64,000 nt of DNA from Blastomussa wellsi. Lineage: Eukaryota; Cnidaria; Anthozoa; Scleractinia; Plerogyridae. Every line of letters starts with the position of its first letter. Position 1 is the first letter of the stretch. The position numbers and the translations under genes are program-made. The notes under the pieces are model-generated. The model saw nothing but the letters and a program-made list of their open reading frames with translations. It searched no databases and was not told the origin of the DNA. The DNA is taken from positions 10,944,975 through 11,008,974 of the forward strand of contig OX393574.1 of assembly GCA_947652115.1 (NCBI GenBank), written 5' to 3'. This document shows, piece after piece, positions 45,545-59,665 of this stretch.

Positions 45545-46465
45545 ATGAGAATCGCAACCTCCATTACCACAGCTTGCCTCTTGCTGATGCTGATGATGGT
45601 TACCGCAAGGCCAAAATCCTTCCTACGGATTGCTCGAATGCAAAGAATGATAAATAAGGTAGGCAATCGACCTTTTTCTATCTACTATAACTCTTCACGA
45701 CTTCAGTCAGTGAATATTTACCAAGTAAAGTGATAAATGGAAAACAGTAGGGGTAGGGGTGGGGGACTGCCCAAAAGCACTTCAAGAAAAAACAAACAAA
45801 CAAACAAATGAAGTGACGGAAATATAGATATCGGTTCCAGATCATTGTTTGAAACCAGCTTAATTGTAATTAGTATTTTTTCCGGCAACCTCTCACTGAC
45901 CTGGTGGAAGCTGGGTGTATGTCAGGAATTCGATGTTTTCCAGGGAAGACAAAAATCTGGAAGGTCCTTACCACGCCGTTCATAATTAGCAATTACACAC
46001 ACAAACCTAGCTAGAGAAAATATCAACATAATTTGTTTTATCTTCCATAAACAGAGCTAATTCTAGCCATACTAAAGATCAATTTAAAATTTATTTCAGG
46101 AAAAAGCGATGGAATTTTCATCAATGACTGCAGCAGGTAAAGCAAGTCAAACAGAAGATGTCTCAGGCCGGTTCATAGCGAAGCTGCTTGGCTTCGAGTC
46201 AGTTGGCATTGGTGAAAGAAAACCGAAACTTGACCTATTTAGCGTTGAGCTAGGGGGCTCATCGGATGCTTCCAGATCTAGCGGAAAAGAACCTATTCCA
46301 TCAGACAAAAGTGCGAAAGAGGCTGGTCAAGGGAAACGAAGAGTACGGAGACGTTGTTTTCCTGGGCAGATAAAATGTAACAGACCAACCAGCTCAAGTC
46401 GGATTTCTTTACTTGCTGCAGATAGTTCTATCGATCGTAAGAGCCGTAAGCACGCACTGCATTAA
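45545..46465 (+). CDS. Secreted cysteine-loop peptide precursor D (two coding exons)
   Basis: Exon 2 is 45495-45658: acceptor TTTCTTTTCTCTTGTAG|, ATG at 45545, 38 codons beginning MRIATSITTACLLLMLMMVT (signal peptide), donor AAG|GTAGGC, phase 0. Exon 3 starts at 46100 after TTTATTTCAG| and runs 121 codons to the stop at 46463-46465. The 159-residue precursor has a charged spacer and then GKRRVRRR directly before a loop with cysteines at 124 and 131 (CFPGQIKC, C-x6-C) and a tail NRPTSSSRISLL. Lys/Arg clusters allow convertase cleavage. The C-terminal limit of the peptide is unclear (RK and KSRK occur downstream). AATAAA lies near 46751. The RCFPGQ core is shared with precursor E. Neuropeptide or hormone is inferred; venom peptide is an alternative. 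Confidence 0.7.
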
Positions 46466-48943
46466 AGGATCGGTATCAACGTCGGTAAGACAATCACAAA
46501 TTTTGTCCATATTGGACTTTTTGAAGTAGACATGACATGTTGTCATTTTTTTTTTTGTTGTTGCCATTGAAAAGAGTGATAATTAAATCAATAACGAATC
46601 AACCCAGGGTATAATATATATATACGATTCACATAGTATCTTTCTTATAAGCTGTTAAGATAAAGCCTTTCCGTTCTTAACAATAAGTTTATATTTGCAC
46701 CACATTTTTTGGTAAAAAAAGGCTATTCCCCTACATAGTAACCAGGCAAAAATAAATTTTGTCATCAACCTCTCGAGTTTTAACCCTTAAGGATGACGTG
46801 TGATATCAATACACGCATCTGATTGTATTTGAAATGACCAAGCGAACAGCCGGTGAAACACATCTACGTAGGTATAGCCGTTTCATTTCCAGATAATAGA
46901 AGGCTTTCCTGCAATTGAAATGTAACCGTTTTGCATGAGTTGCAGTGGGAGCGATTAATTTACGATGCTTTGATCAGATCAAAGTTTATTTAATACGTAC
47001 AGCTTTTGCAAAGGAAGTAATTAAAATTGTTTTGTATTTATATGAACAAGAAATAATAAACAGGATATTTAAATGAATTGTATACCTTCCAAGTGTGTTT
47101 TGTGTTACTATGCCAACATCAACAACAGCAACAATTTATTAAGGTATTTTCACAACGATACATGGCATTACCTATTATTGAATTCAAACTAAATAAAATA
47201 TAGCAACATTCGAATCATTTTACAAAGGAAGACTCATATCTAAGAGACATGGCTTGGAAAATAAAATCAGCAGTTGATCGGAAACCAACTACTTTACAAA
47301 GGAACAAAACTTTCGATTCATTCATTTGCATGAGAATGGAAAACGAGTTTCATTCTCGATTCCATTGGAATGATAAAAAGAACGGATCCTCGAATTTATG
47401 TGAGTATTTGGTATTCTGTGTCGAACAATTTCAATGGGTATCCTATGGTTTCCTCGTCGAAATGTATTGACAGCAATTTTGTAAAGAGGATTGTTTATCA
47501 TATCTTGTAAATCAGCTTTTTGGTATCCTCTTTAAATGAGGCGTAAAAGTTGATATAACAGCTCCAAAAAGAGAAAAAGAAACAAAAGAAACAAAACAAA
47601 ACAAAAATAGAACCGATATCTCAATCGCTTTGCAAGTTGGCACTTTAGACAGCACTTCTGTAGATTAAGCTAAAAATCGCATTGTATGCTTCTTTCAGGT
47701 ACTGGTAACTAATTCTTGCCATTCTATGGTAAACGCCCACATTGCCGCAGGAAATAGTTATGAAGCTTTGTCCATTCAGGGCTTTAGATAAAGCTTTGCA
47801 AATGCTTAGCCGTCCATCGATTACCCTTTTAAGTATGGGTGATTTTCAATGTAAGCAAATATTTGAAAGTTCATAGCGACAGAAAATGGCAGCTTAGTAG
47901 TGAACTCGTCAAACTGGAATAGCCACAATGCAGAAGAAAATCAAACCACAGCTGAAACGTCTTCCGTTTGTCCATCAAACTATGAGGAATTTTTGAAGGA
48001 GTCACGCACACAAATCGATCAGGTAGAAAATAAAAACGTTCTTGTGGACAGTAAAACTATATGAACCGACTTCTTCTTTCGTGCTACGTGTTTCGCAGTA
48101 GTAGTGTTTCTGCTTTGCTATGAAAAAAAAAAACGTGTTAAACGGTCATGTAACATATGCACGAAGTGTACTAGCTAAGAATGGCTTAAAGGGAAAAGAT
48201 AATTCCTCGTCTTCTCTCCTGTCTTCTCTTGCAATTCTTTTAGGAGTTATATCTTAAAAAAGCGCCTTTAATAAATGCCTGGAGATTGTAGCCCTTTTGT
48301 TCTATCTCGCCCATTAGTATAAGGTCCTATAATAGCTGTGGCTAAAGGCGACGCGAAAGGGAAGGGAGTCCTGGATTATTTTTAATAGACGTACTAGCAA
48401 CACGTGAGCGACAATTAATCGTGAGGCCGGTGACAAGAGAAGACTGACTGAAACCTGCCAATGTAATGATTTTTGACGGTAAAAACAATCCATCAAGAAC
48501 ATCTGGATCTATTTGCACAACGCAGTCTTTCATGGGTCTTCATGCCAATTTTCCTTCTGATCATTTTATCGCATTGTTAAATGATTTAATATTTGTAGCT
48601 ACTACATTATTCAGGAACATCTATCTTCGGAAGCTTCCAATGTGTACCTAGAAAGAAATAAGAAGCTGTTTTGCGTCTGTTTTCTCGGGTGCATTCTGGC
48701 TGAACCTGTTTCGGTAGTCCATTCCAACATGTTAGAACTTTGCCCCTATCACTAAATGACACAGCGACAGCAGCAATATTCCTAACCCCTCTGAAATAGG
48801 ACGAGTAATCTGTAAAGAATTCAAGTCCATAATAAAGCCACACACTTCCCCGCCTCAAACCAACTTGCCACCACTTCATCAGGTTTTGCTAACAAGAAGC
48901 GAGCTTAAAGAGTTTTCCCAAAACAGACGTCCTCGCATGTATA
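46466..48943. other. No confident gene; duplicated segment at 47707-47765
   Basis: AATTCTTGCCATTCTATGGT at about 47713 matches the minus-strand exon-like region near 50036. A minus-strand acceptor-like T-tract near 48125 opens a frame (KQKHYYCETRSTKEEVGSYS) that I could not connect to anything. Other open frames are unsupported. Confidence 0.35.
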
Positions 48944-48965
48944 GCTACACCCTGGGTGCCAGAGC

Positions 48966-49003
<38 letters not shown>

Positions 49004-49075
49004 TGGCGAAGCTGCGAAACGATCGCGGCTTTCCCACAAAAAAAAAACCCTCAGCATGGCAGCTAGGGTAGTATA
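48944..49075. repeat. Foldback with a 36-base poly-T
   Basis: CACCCTGGGTGCCAGAGCG, then T at 48967-49002, then TGTGGCGAAGC, GCTTTCCCACA, a poly-A, and a mirrored end resembling CCTCAGCATGGCAGCTAGGG. The ends pair imperfectly. Poly-Lys/poly-Phe frames here are artefacts. Confidence 0.55.
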
Positions 49076-49913
49076 GTTATAGACCCTGCAACAAATCATA
49101 ATCTTCACGTCGTTATGCTTATGCGGTAGTGAAAACCAGCTTAGTGTCCACTAATGCGTAGCTGTACCAAATTTTCTAGATTAAAGGCCTGCCCCGTATA
49201 AACGCCGGGGCTCCAAAGAGCTGAGGAGTTTTACGTAACTGTTAGATTTCAGGTATAATAAACTGTTGGTAAAATATATAACTGTCAAAGTAATGAATCC
49301 TTTGCATTGGCTAATGAACACCGGGCTCGAATGAACAAGAGAAGTTAAATAAACAGAGGATCCAACGGGCTAAGTTTGTAAATAAACACATCGGCAGTTT
49401 CGAGACAATTTCTGTGCATCAATTGTTTCCATTTGTCAGCTATCTGTTTGCATTATCGGTCGAGGTTAGACAGGCATATATTCACAGTTGAAGTGAGTCC
49501 GGACGTTTTTAGGAAAGTATAGGTACAACAACGCAGATTAAGGAAGATACATTTTTATAATGATCTAAGAATACAAAAAGAACAAATAACAGTAAATACA
49601 TAAAATCCATCGATTTTCAAATGATCTATGAGCAAATGATGTATGGCCAATTGGGCGCCGTGTAGAAAATGCGTAGAAGTTAAAAATAAATGAATATTTA
49701 AAATAGTTAGCGGTGTTAAGGGTGCTTAAGCACTTTATCGTGTCCCTAAATCATGATGGATGGCACGCTAATATCTCTATTTTTATTTAGTTCGAAAGAT
49801 AAGGGTATCTCCACTCTACATGAACTGCTTTCTATTCGTGCAATGGACCCCATCCTGCCGCATAACAAACAACACATTTTGGGAACTTTGGCTACACAAT
49901 ACTGATTAATTTG
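49076..49913. other. No gene seen
   Basis: AT-rich; no supported coding frame. Confidence 0.4.
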
Positions 49914-50147
49914 TCAGTAGTTGACCAAAGAAATGTTTATGCAAATCCAAGTGCTCAAGAATACCTTCAGCGGACTTGCGTGTACTTTTCTTGGTTCTCT
50001 AGAAAAGTTATGCAACTCCTGAACTGTTGTGATCAATTCTTGCCATTCTGTGGTATACGCCCGAATTTCTCTCAGGAAATGGCTATCTAGGCATGCACCT
50101 CCGAGATCAGGCGAAGTTTGCACGCGTGTTACCATTGCCGACATCAA
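49914..50147 (-). other. Exon-like minus-strand frame, unrecognised
   Basis: The minus strand encodes LDSHFLREIRAYTTEWQELI, TTVQELHNFSREPRK, then a possible donor |GTACAC. The amphipathic helical character and the diverged copy at 47707-47765 (EWQELVTS) suggest a duplicated exon. The upstream acceptor is uncertain and no family is recognised. Confidence 0.35.
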
Positions 50148-50378
50148 TAAGCCTGTTGAATATGCATCTGTTTAGGCCTATGGAGTATTTACATTAATGA
50201 CCAAAGAGGAGTTAATTAAAATGACAGAAAAATACAAGATATTTAATAATAAAAATATGTCAAAAATATGGCGCATCTGTCCCGAGATATGTGAATTCAA
50301 GTTAACACGAATTTGCGGGCCACTGACAAAATGAAGACCTACCCATATCATGAACCACGTATACTTAACCGTTTCGGG

Positions 50379-50380
<2 letters not shown>

Positions 50381-50415
<35 letters not shown>
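50381..50415. repeat. Poly-T run (35 bases)
   Basis: An uninterrupted T tract, possibly the poly-A tail of an inverted retroelement. No coding remnant lies next to it. Confidence 0.8.
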
Positions 50416-50416
<1 letters not shown>

Positions 50417-52107
50417 AGGTTTTTGAGACCCCCAATTACCCCCGGTAACAATGTAAAGAATATTCAAAGATAAGGAAATTATGCACGTAATGTTGTAATG
50501 AATTCGAATGGTTTACGCTAATTTAATGGATTATTTTTACAACACTTCCTTTTAATGTAGATTTCTGAAATGCTTTACACAGGAAATGTGAGCTAAACAC
50601 TATTAGGCAGTCTAAACAAATAATCTGAGGCATCTCTGTCGTGTATCTGTATCACTTGCACACGGTTGTAATAGCCAATTCGAACCATCTGGAAGACTAA
50701 TTTCATGATGCAATGATGTGTGCAGATAAAGAAAATAACAAAACAAATTATTTTCATTGGTGGTTAACTTAACTTAACACTTAACGCTAATCGTTAAATA
50801 CTTGTTATCATTAACAAGCTTTCAAAAGCATCTTGAAGCAAATACCCTTGTTGACTCTTTTGCTTCATTCTGACATGGTTACTATATTATTCTTCACTAA
50901 AATTATCCATGTAATTAAATTAATGGGATTTTACCCAGGTAGGCATATAACCACAATCGTCTCGGGGAAGAAAGAAAACGAATTGTGAACAACAGAAGAC
51001 AAGCCATCATTTGAATTCAAAGGAAAAAAAAGGAGAAACAATGTGATGTATTTTCCTCATGCATTAAAATTGGCCTTTTTTTTCTGAAGTCGACGGAAAC
51101 GCGAGGCATGTAATTCCTACTTGACCTTTAGTCGCTACCACTTATACGCGAAGCCACAAGCCACGCAAACAAAGTTTCAGCTGCCTGTTGAATCCTAAGG
51201 TTTTTAGTTAGATCCTATTTAAGAAAGAAAATCCAGCAAACGCGATTCATTGCAATGAATACCATAAAATTTCGCTCGATATTTACCATCGAAGTAACAT
51301 CAGCTTAATAAGTAGTCCAAATATGGAAGATAGACATTCCACTTTTCTGGGCCAAATACCAGTCGTCTGTCTATTCAGTACTCTGAATTAAACAACTGGA
51401 CTCAATTGTGTAAGTGATTTGACTTTACCAATTAATTCAAAGTACATGCATTCTTCCCTCTGCCCGCGCGTCAGCCTTGGCATTATTTTTGCAAAGGCGA
51501 CTACTTAAAAATCAATTTAGTTTAGTTTTATCAATTTAATCAATTTGTTGTTTTGCCCTCGACCACCTTTCTTCACTTACTAGACGCTCCCTTGTATGAT
51601 GTTATGTAAGCAATTCAAAAGAGGCACACCTGGGTCGCACCTTACAAGGCTTTCTTGGAACTAAACAAAGCCCATCACTGAAGTCTTGACATCCTTGTAT
51701 GTTACGTGTTACGTATACCGGGTCCAAAAATAAACAACTTATCTACCAGGTTAGGCGGCATGGGGTAAATATTCTAAAGAGTATTTTTAGCATCTCAGGT
51801 CTGTTTTTATTCCCTCATAGATTGATGTGCAATCACAAACGGTTGTATTGAAAAAACCGCTGCGCCTAGAGACAGGACGATGGGTGTTCTTGAGGGTAAA
51901 GTGTTGATTTTTGTCTTACAGGTGAACTAGCAGCCGATTGGGTAATGAGGAAACATTCGAGATGACAATCGTTTTCTACTACTAATCTTGTGGTCGGTAA
52001 AAATCTGGAGACCGACAGAACATGGGAGTTATCTTTGGCCACCGTAAATCACGCAAATAGGAAGCAGGTGGAATTACAAATATGTTACTCGTTCAGTTAT
52101 CGTGGTA
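50416..52107. other. No gene seen
   Basis: No supported gene or repeat in this stretch upstream of precursor E. Confidence 0.4.
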
Positions 52108-52285
52108 TGACATCACAATTCACTTAAAATTCGACAGGAAATTGATAGCTTACTTAACAGTGATAGGGTCATTTAATGTTTATATATAACGCGTCCTTCC
52201 AAACGACGCTCAACACTTCACTATCGGCAGTCACTGGAGCACAAGGTATCAAGGCAAGAGTTAAGAGAAAAGAGTTTTGTTATAG
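52108..52285 (+). promoter_or_regulatory. CRE-like/TATA promoter and first exon of precursor E
   Basis: TGACATCACAATT at 52108 differs from the CRE of precursor D (TGACGTCACAATG) at one core base. TATATATAAC follows at 52181. A start near 52210 would give a 5' UTR exon ending at TATAG|GTGAGA (52285/52286). The next acceptor is about 4 kb away at 56266. Confidence 0.55.
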
Positions 52286-55200
52286 GTGAGAAATATTTGT
52301 TGTATTGCGCATTGTAACCCGTTTATTACCGAGCTGCTATAGTCAATCTGCACGTGTTGAAATGCAATTTCGGGCCATATTTTGAAATGACGGAAAGAAA
52401 GAAAATTTGGCATGAAGCTATCGTTCAATGTTCCTTGGGAAAAGCACCATCCTACTTACTTCAAAAATAAGAAAGTTAAAAGTTTTCAGTATCAGGCCTG
52501 CTTTCGTCAAGTTACCCATATAATTCAGTTCTGCTTCATAATCTGGATACGTCTTATGTCTCAATGTTTGTTGCCAGCCATTTTGGAACCAAAATATTAT
52601 TAATTTAGAAAATGGCTACTTATAGGGTTCTTGGTGCAAGTCAATCTAAAAATCACGAGAATGCTTCTCGCTTGTTATGAGAACAGACTAAATTGTTTAC
52701 AAAGGTTGTTCAATATGTGCTTAAAGTTACACTTTCACCAGTATTACTGAAAAAATTCGAGACCCCAAAAACGTATTTACAGCATTGGAAATCTACAAAT
52801 AGTGGTCAAGTCGCTATGTCAGTACAATGAAGCTATAAGAAGCGTGCTATCACTGTGATACAGAATTTTTCAAGTCTCCGGGTCCCTTGTGGCTTAGAAA
52901 AAAGCTTTAAACTAATTATGATTCAAACTTCTTTCAATAATATACTTCATAATTTCGTCTTGATGTTCTAGGAGGCATTTCCTGCATTCAAGAAACTACT
53001 TTAGTCATTATCTCAGTGACATATGACTAAAATATCCAAAAAATCTCCTAGATAGCGTCCCTTTAAATTCAAGACTACATTCCATAACAGTATACGAATA
53101 CAAAAGTCCAAATCACGTGTACCTCTGTTAAAATAATGTTGTCCCATTTAAAGGACAACAATCAGTTTAACTATCCATTCACAGAGAAATATATTCAAAC
53201 AGGAACGGTAAACATGACAATTTCTACTATAATACAGGAACAATATTACGACTACATCTAGCTAAATTCATTATTCTATACTCGGATTTCGTTAACTCGT
53301 TATTTTAATATCAACATGTTTTAATTTAAAAGAAACATGCAGTTACAGATATTTTAGCATGAGCACGGCGCTAATACGTTTCCGCTTCCATTCTTTTGGT
53401 TTTAATTGTTTTGCAAAGAGGTCGCGTAACACCTTCTGCGTCAAAATATCCGAAAGAAAACAGAAAAAAAGTACTTCTGTAGCGGTTGGTTAAACAACCC
53501 TGCCACTTATGAAGATATACAAACAGCTGTCTGGTATACAAATATGCCCTGTAGATTTATATTTATTTACGCATAAATTTCAACAGATCTTGTCATCAAC
53601 AATGTCACTGAGTCGACTAAAGCTATCTGGGATTATTGCTCCATGGGAGCAACTCAACAGAGTACAGTTCTTTCGTTATTCATGAAGCATTTTTCACATC
53701 GGCGAGGGAAAAATCTAAGGTTTTTATTGTGCATGTAAAGTATTTTATAGGCTGGTTTTCACCGGGAATAATAAACACAATGTAACAGGCACAAATGTAC
53801 AGGGAATACAGAAAACGAAACGGGAACATAATCAGCTTTATTCGTAATCATTTCTGGCTTTCATGTGCTGAAAAAAAAAATTCTTTTTTAATCCCCTTAA
53901 CCCAAGGTTGATCGCTGTCAAGATCAAGATAATGGAAACCGGATTTTTAATCTTTTGCATCGTCATTGACTTTAATCAGATATGAGAGTTTTAGAATGCA
54001 ACAACAGTCCATGAGCGCAAATAATAGAAAGCCGGGTCCATGCTAAAATAAACCGACATCTTAACCGATAGCATATAAAACTATCACGGATCTTTTCCTT
54101 AAAGCGAAGACTCACGTTCGGTCTGCTTATCCCTGCTAACCCTACGCTACTTTACAGACGTAAGAATTTATATCAGAAACATTTTGCACGATCTGTAGCA
54201 TATGTCTACGGGTTTGCGCGTCAAGGAAACAGCTTAGGGAATTTATCCTAAACGTTTCCCGGTTTTCGCGGGCAAACAACATTTGCTACGGTTCCTGAGA
54301 AGCAACACTATTTCTGAATTTTTTTTTAGAAACATTTTGCTTCCACAGTAATCTCTAAAGGGACTACTTTTTCCCTTGTTATGTTTGCGTGGGTCTTATT
54401 TTGGCTACAGAAAACAAATAAATAAAGCGAAATAAATAAAACACAAAACAAAATGTTTCTGTGGGAAATTCTCTGCACTGAATTAGTGTTTCACATTTTT
54501 TACAAAACAAATTTGTTCTCACCAGTATCATTCCAGACCATTCCAAGGATTATGGACCGACATTATCATTTTGAGCAATGAATGGCTCAAGTGACCTTTG
54601 TTTTTTCTCGTCACGCAACGAAGTTCACTGCGTGACGAGGCAATTTCGTGCAAGTTTTCCAGTAGAAACGAGAAGTTGTTTACATTCAAAGGTCTTCACA
54701 GCTATTGATGATAATTAAAATTAATGTAGGAGTTAGTGTAAGGAATACCTGAAGAGCGCTGATCCTTCAGCTAAACGTAAAATTATAAAGACAATTGCAT
54801 TACCCTGTTTGCTTGTTATGTCGTCCACCATGATCTCAATTGTCTGTTGATTTTAGCTCGAAATATACGTCGCATATATCCTCCTAGACGTAAATTCTCG
54901 ATGATAAACGATGTACCTTGACATAATAATGAATTTTACACCCAGAAATTTTACACGCGAGAAATCCATTCACAGTCGCATCGCTAACCAGAAAAACATG
55001 TTCACGAGTCTATGATTTGTACGCGAAAGCCGCTGTCCATGTGATCAACTGACATCTGCAAACGTCACTTTCGAGTCTATCGCATTTCATTGGCGGCTAC
55101 AATATTTTTATTGAAATAAATGTCAGCATTTCAGAAGTTTGACAAATGCCACAATCAGGAATACCTTATTACATGAAATTTTCGAGACACTCTAACTTCG

Positions 55201-56266
55201 CTATTTTCGCTATTTTAAGCATTTCTTACGTGAAAATTACAGTCAAAACAAGTGAAGCGTACCCCCCTGGAGTACATTAATGAATTGATTATTGGAAAAT
55301 TGAACCAATTATTCGTTTCAATGTTGCATTCGGTTTTAAAAGGAGCAGACTGAATGCTCAACTCAAAAGACGATTTTTGATTGGACTAGGCGAGAACTTT
55401 TCTTGGCTATTTACATCTCATAGAACTTGCAGAAATTCTTATTCATGTAAATGGTGGGAAGAAAATAGCAATTACACGAAGCAATTACACGTTTTTCGTG
55501 AATATTTTTACGTGGCTCGCTTGCGCCATGGGAAAAAGTAGTCAAGGTTCCATACGTACCGATGAAAATCGCCAGTTGTCTTCCTAACATTACGCGCTGT
55601 CTTGGAAGTCACGAATTTCCCATCTGAATTTGTCTGAGAGAGGTTTCACAAGCTCCTCAATTCGGCCATGCAAGTTAGTGCCTTGCCGCCATTTTGAAAA
55701 GGAAACAATAATTCCATATAAGAAGCATCTCTTGTTGGCCTAGTCCAAACAAAACTTCGACAAAAAGGTACATTGTACTGTCCAGTTGCGAGCACTAGAC
55801 GAGCTAGCATTGGCAAACGTTAGCCATTGTGTGAACCGAGCACTTTCCAACAAAAACTACCTCCTCTAAAACCCGAGCAAAAGAGCACAAGCAGATGAGT
55901 ACCCACCAGGCATGGGTCTAGGGGAGACTTGCTTACGTCACCCATCAATTACATCATGCCTTAGTGGTGCAACCCCTCCTCAGAAAAATCCTGGTTCCGC
56001 CCCTGCCCACTATAGTCTGCGAGTATTTCGACAACAGTTCTTATTTTTCAAGCACTTAAAATTTTGAGGGACGATTTATGAACCCTCATTTTTTAAGTTA
56101 CGTTGCGCCGTGTTGTAGCAACGAGATGGTACACTTGCCCTTAATTAATAGTTCCAAATTGAAACTTTCACTGAATTTTTTTGTTTGTTTATTTATTAAT
56201 ATTTGCTTGCTTATTTGCTTCGTTGCAGTTATGATTAGAACTGAAAATTATACACATTGATTGCAG
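52286..56266. other. Proposed intron 1 of precursor E; no other gene seen
   Basis: About 4 kb without a supported coding exon. It includes a hairpin at 54607-54639 (CTCGTCACGCA and its mirror). The 60-residue frame at 56078-56260 has no support as a separate gene. Confidence 0.4.
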
Positions 56267-56278
56267 ATTGACGAAAAT

Positions 56279-57956
56279 ATGAGATATCACAAGAGCATCT
56301 TGTTTATCGTTCTTCTAAATCTCTGCGCGGTGCAGTGCACCTCGCTTCCTCTTGCTTACAAAGAAGCAGATAGAACTGGGTCCCTCTATGAGAAGGTAAA
56401 CGCAACAACTTGTTTCTGTCGAAAAAGTGTTAATAAAACAAACACGGTAGATAGTTAAGGTGGAACCTTTCACTGGGTACCCCCCAGATTTTAATTCGAA
56501 TTGTGGATTGAAATCATTTTTTGCCTGACAGTATAGTCAGTGTGATTCAAGGCCAAAAAGTTAACTCACTTTATCAACAAGTCGTATATAAATAAATGTT
56601 TCAATTCGTGAAAAGCAAAATTAATGGCTACCTAAACAATAACAAGGGAGATTAACGATTGTTTAGATTCGTTGCCGACGTTGTTCTGTTTGGTGAGTGT
56701 TTGATGTTACTTATGTCATTTTATTTTATTGTTATTATTTTTTTTTTTCATTTATTCCGGCTTATCACGGAAATTTTTAAACTTTCCCTTCAATCTTGAG
56801 ACCTTCATTTTTTACCAGTAATCGTCGCGTCTTCGGGAATACACATTGAGGGGCTCACTGAGTTAGAGGGTGTGCAGTCTGTTGACTGACAGGCAAGGGA
56901 GAGAAAGAACTGAATGCTGTTGAGGGTCGGGAGGGTACTCCCATAAATACATGAAAGTTATCTTGAAGGCTATTTGAGACGAGCTTTCAGTTTTGTGGAG
57001 TACTCTTACATGGCTCAATTTGAAATTCGTGGTAATTATTTCACGCATCCAATGTTACTCGATTTGTTGAGACAGAAATATTGAGAGAATATAGTTTAAT
57101 ATCCTCAGTGTTAATGGGTAGAATCCTGCTAGTTGTTGCCTAAAAACTGACAGTGTTGCTTATGGAAAAGCACTGCCAGGTGTCTCCCTAAAAACCGTAT
57201 CCCTAAAACCCGCAATTTTTTTTTTTAGATTTTGGTAATCTGCTTTGGTGTGTGACGTGTATGACAAGCTCGCACTATCTGTGGTTTTGTCAAAATCGCG
57301 CCATTTGGGTTATCACAAAATTTGATTATGACTCTAGCGCTACCGCTCTTCGCTCAAATCTACGGTGGGATGACCTCTATACCAGACAGAAAAAACAAAA
57401 AGCGAAACTAATATTTAAAACCTTGAATAAGCTTACGCCGCAGAACTTAAAAGATCTGTTTATACCATTCAACACAGAATACGAACTCAGAGACAAGGAG
57501 AATAGATTAGCTCTACCGAAGCCCCGAACTGACTTCCTTAAATGTAGCTTCTGCTACAGTGGGGCTCAATTGTGGAACAGCCTTCCCCGTGATGCTAGAG
57601 TGACAAGATCTTTTCCTCAGTTCAAAAATATTCTGAATCGTATAATGTCCTCACACTCCCACACGGCAAACATATAAATCAGTTATTTTTAATTGTATGT
57701 ATTGTCTACTGATGTTTTTACCGTGTCGAAATAAAGTACGTACGGGTACCTTCGGTCTTGAGGGGAGGTGGTGGGTTACTGTAACCTCTAGCTCTGCTCT
57801 GCTTTCTCTCGAATGTGTTAGCATTAAACCATTATAAAACCGCCCAAAAATTGCAACTGATGTTACCCGAATCCTGAGCGTTTTGCCGGAAAAATGAGGA
57901 CAATTTTTCGAAACTTTGACGTACGCATATGTTTGTTGTTGCTGGTCGGCCAGTGG

Positions 57957-58013
<57 letters not shown>

Positions 58014-59573
58014 CAACCTTTATTGAGAAATAAAACTCGAATCTTACATGCATCCATGTGGAACTTATTACAATATTTATTATATAAAGTAATAATACTA
58101 ATAACAAAAATAACTTACTTACATAATAGAAGTAAAAATTAGATAATTGATAATAGAAGTTAAAAATTCTATAAAATTACAAATCCCATGATACCGAGAT
58201 ATTAAAATCAACAATCGAATTATACTAATGACGGCTAAACCAGTGTCCATAAAACGCCCTAAGTATTAAAGCACATATAAGCCGTGTATTTCAAATATCC
58301 GCACTGGCTACATTTATTTTACAGTCTAATGATTGCTCTATCTTGCTACGAAACGGCGTTCGCGAACCTCTAACGCATGCATGTACCGATCTTAAGAGTT
58401 CAAACGAAATCTGTGTCCTGAGCCAAGTGATTACAACATGATAAGGCTCAGTATCTTTCTCAGCTATCTTGTCCGCGAGATGCTTTAAGAACCGCTGACA
58501 CTCATTTCCCATTCCGCCATTGGTTCCAAACACTAAAGGCGTAAACGAACCCATTTCTACATCTAACACCCGCTGCTGGTACTTGCGCTTCTTCTCTTCC
58601 TCTTGCTCCTTAAACACTTCCGATGTTGGCTTGCTCTGGTAACTCTTGGAGTTGACGTGCGTAACTCTAACATCAAAAAATGCCGTAACTCCTCTTGCCC
58701 AGAACCCTCCCGCTTTAATGTCCAACCTTGCCTCAGAATTTGTAACAGCGCTCCTCAAATGAAATCGCTCGTTATCCAGGGGTTGAAGGCGTGGTTCGAT
58801 TTCGACATTATTGCAGATCTTGTCGATGAATGTCGTTAATAAGTTCCGTACACCATCATGTCTCTGCGCTACAAAACCCCCCTTTTTACAAGAGAGGGCG
58901 TGACTAACGGTGAATTTATCCCCACATACGCAATAACTTGGTAGATCGACTAAGGGCAGATCACAACGCAAGCGTAGCGAGTCTCTGAATTATTGCTTGT
59001 TCAGGGCTAAACCCTGGTCTGCGAGAGGCATCGCATTCAGCCAAGAACTTGCGCCCTTGTCCCTCAATTGATAAACCAGTCGCAGCAGGTCTGGGGAGAG
59101 GCTTGAATCAATGCTATCCATCTTCTCTTTGGCACTTGCTCTCTTAAGTGATTGTTGATGCCTCTTTAGCTCCTCCGTAGATCTTTCTCCTGGCACCATT
59201 ATGGAACTCTGTGATGTAATAGAATCTACGTGCGCGGTGGTTATTAGTCTCGAGGCAGCAAACTGTTGCGGTGCCTCGGCAATTTGGCTTGATTTGATTT
59301 TTGGTGTTTTGATCCGTGCAAGTAGCAGCCTGTCCCTGGGGAGCTCTTTGATCAGCATTGTCGGAAGAAATATGCAAATTCGAACCTTCAACCACATTCA
59401 CGTTTGATAAATTTTCACCTTCGCACTCGGCGGGTTCGAAACTTTCGGTTTGTGACAACATAGAGGCACCAACCTCTTCTATTTCGTCTGGAGCACTTAA
59501 AGAGTCGCCTCTAGCACTTATTTGTGGGTTTTCATCCGCTATCGCTGCTGCGTGGTCGCGAAGATTCTGTGCA

Positions 59574-59665
<92 letters not shown>

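Noticed and set aside
48865..49108. Open frames with poly-Phe or poly-Lys
   Set aside because: Produced by the poly-T tract of a foldback element.
57863..58107. Frames with poly-Tyr or poly-Ile
   Set aside because: Translation of the (AAT)n microsatellite tail of the retroelement.
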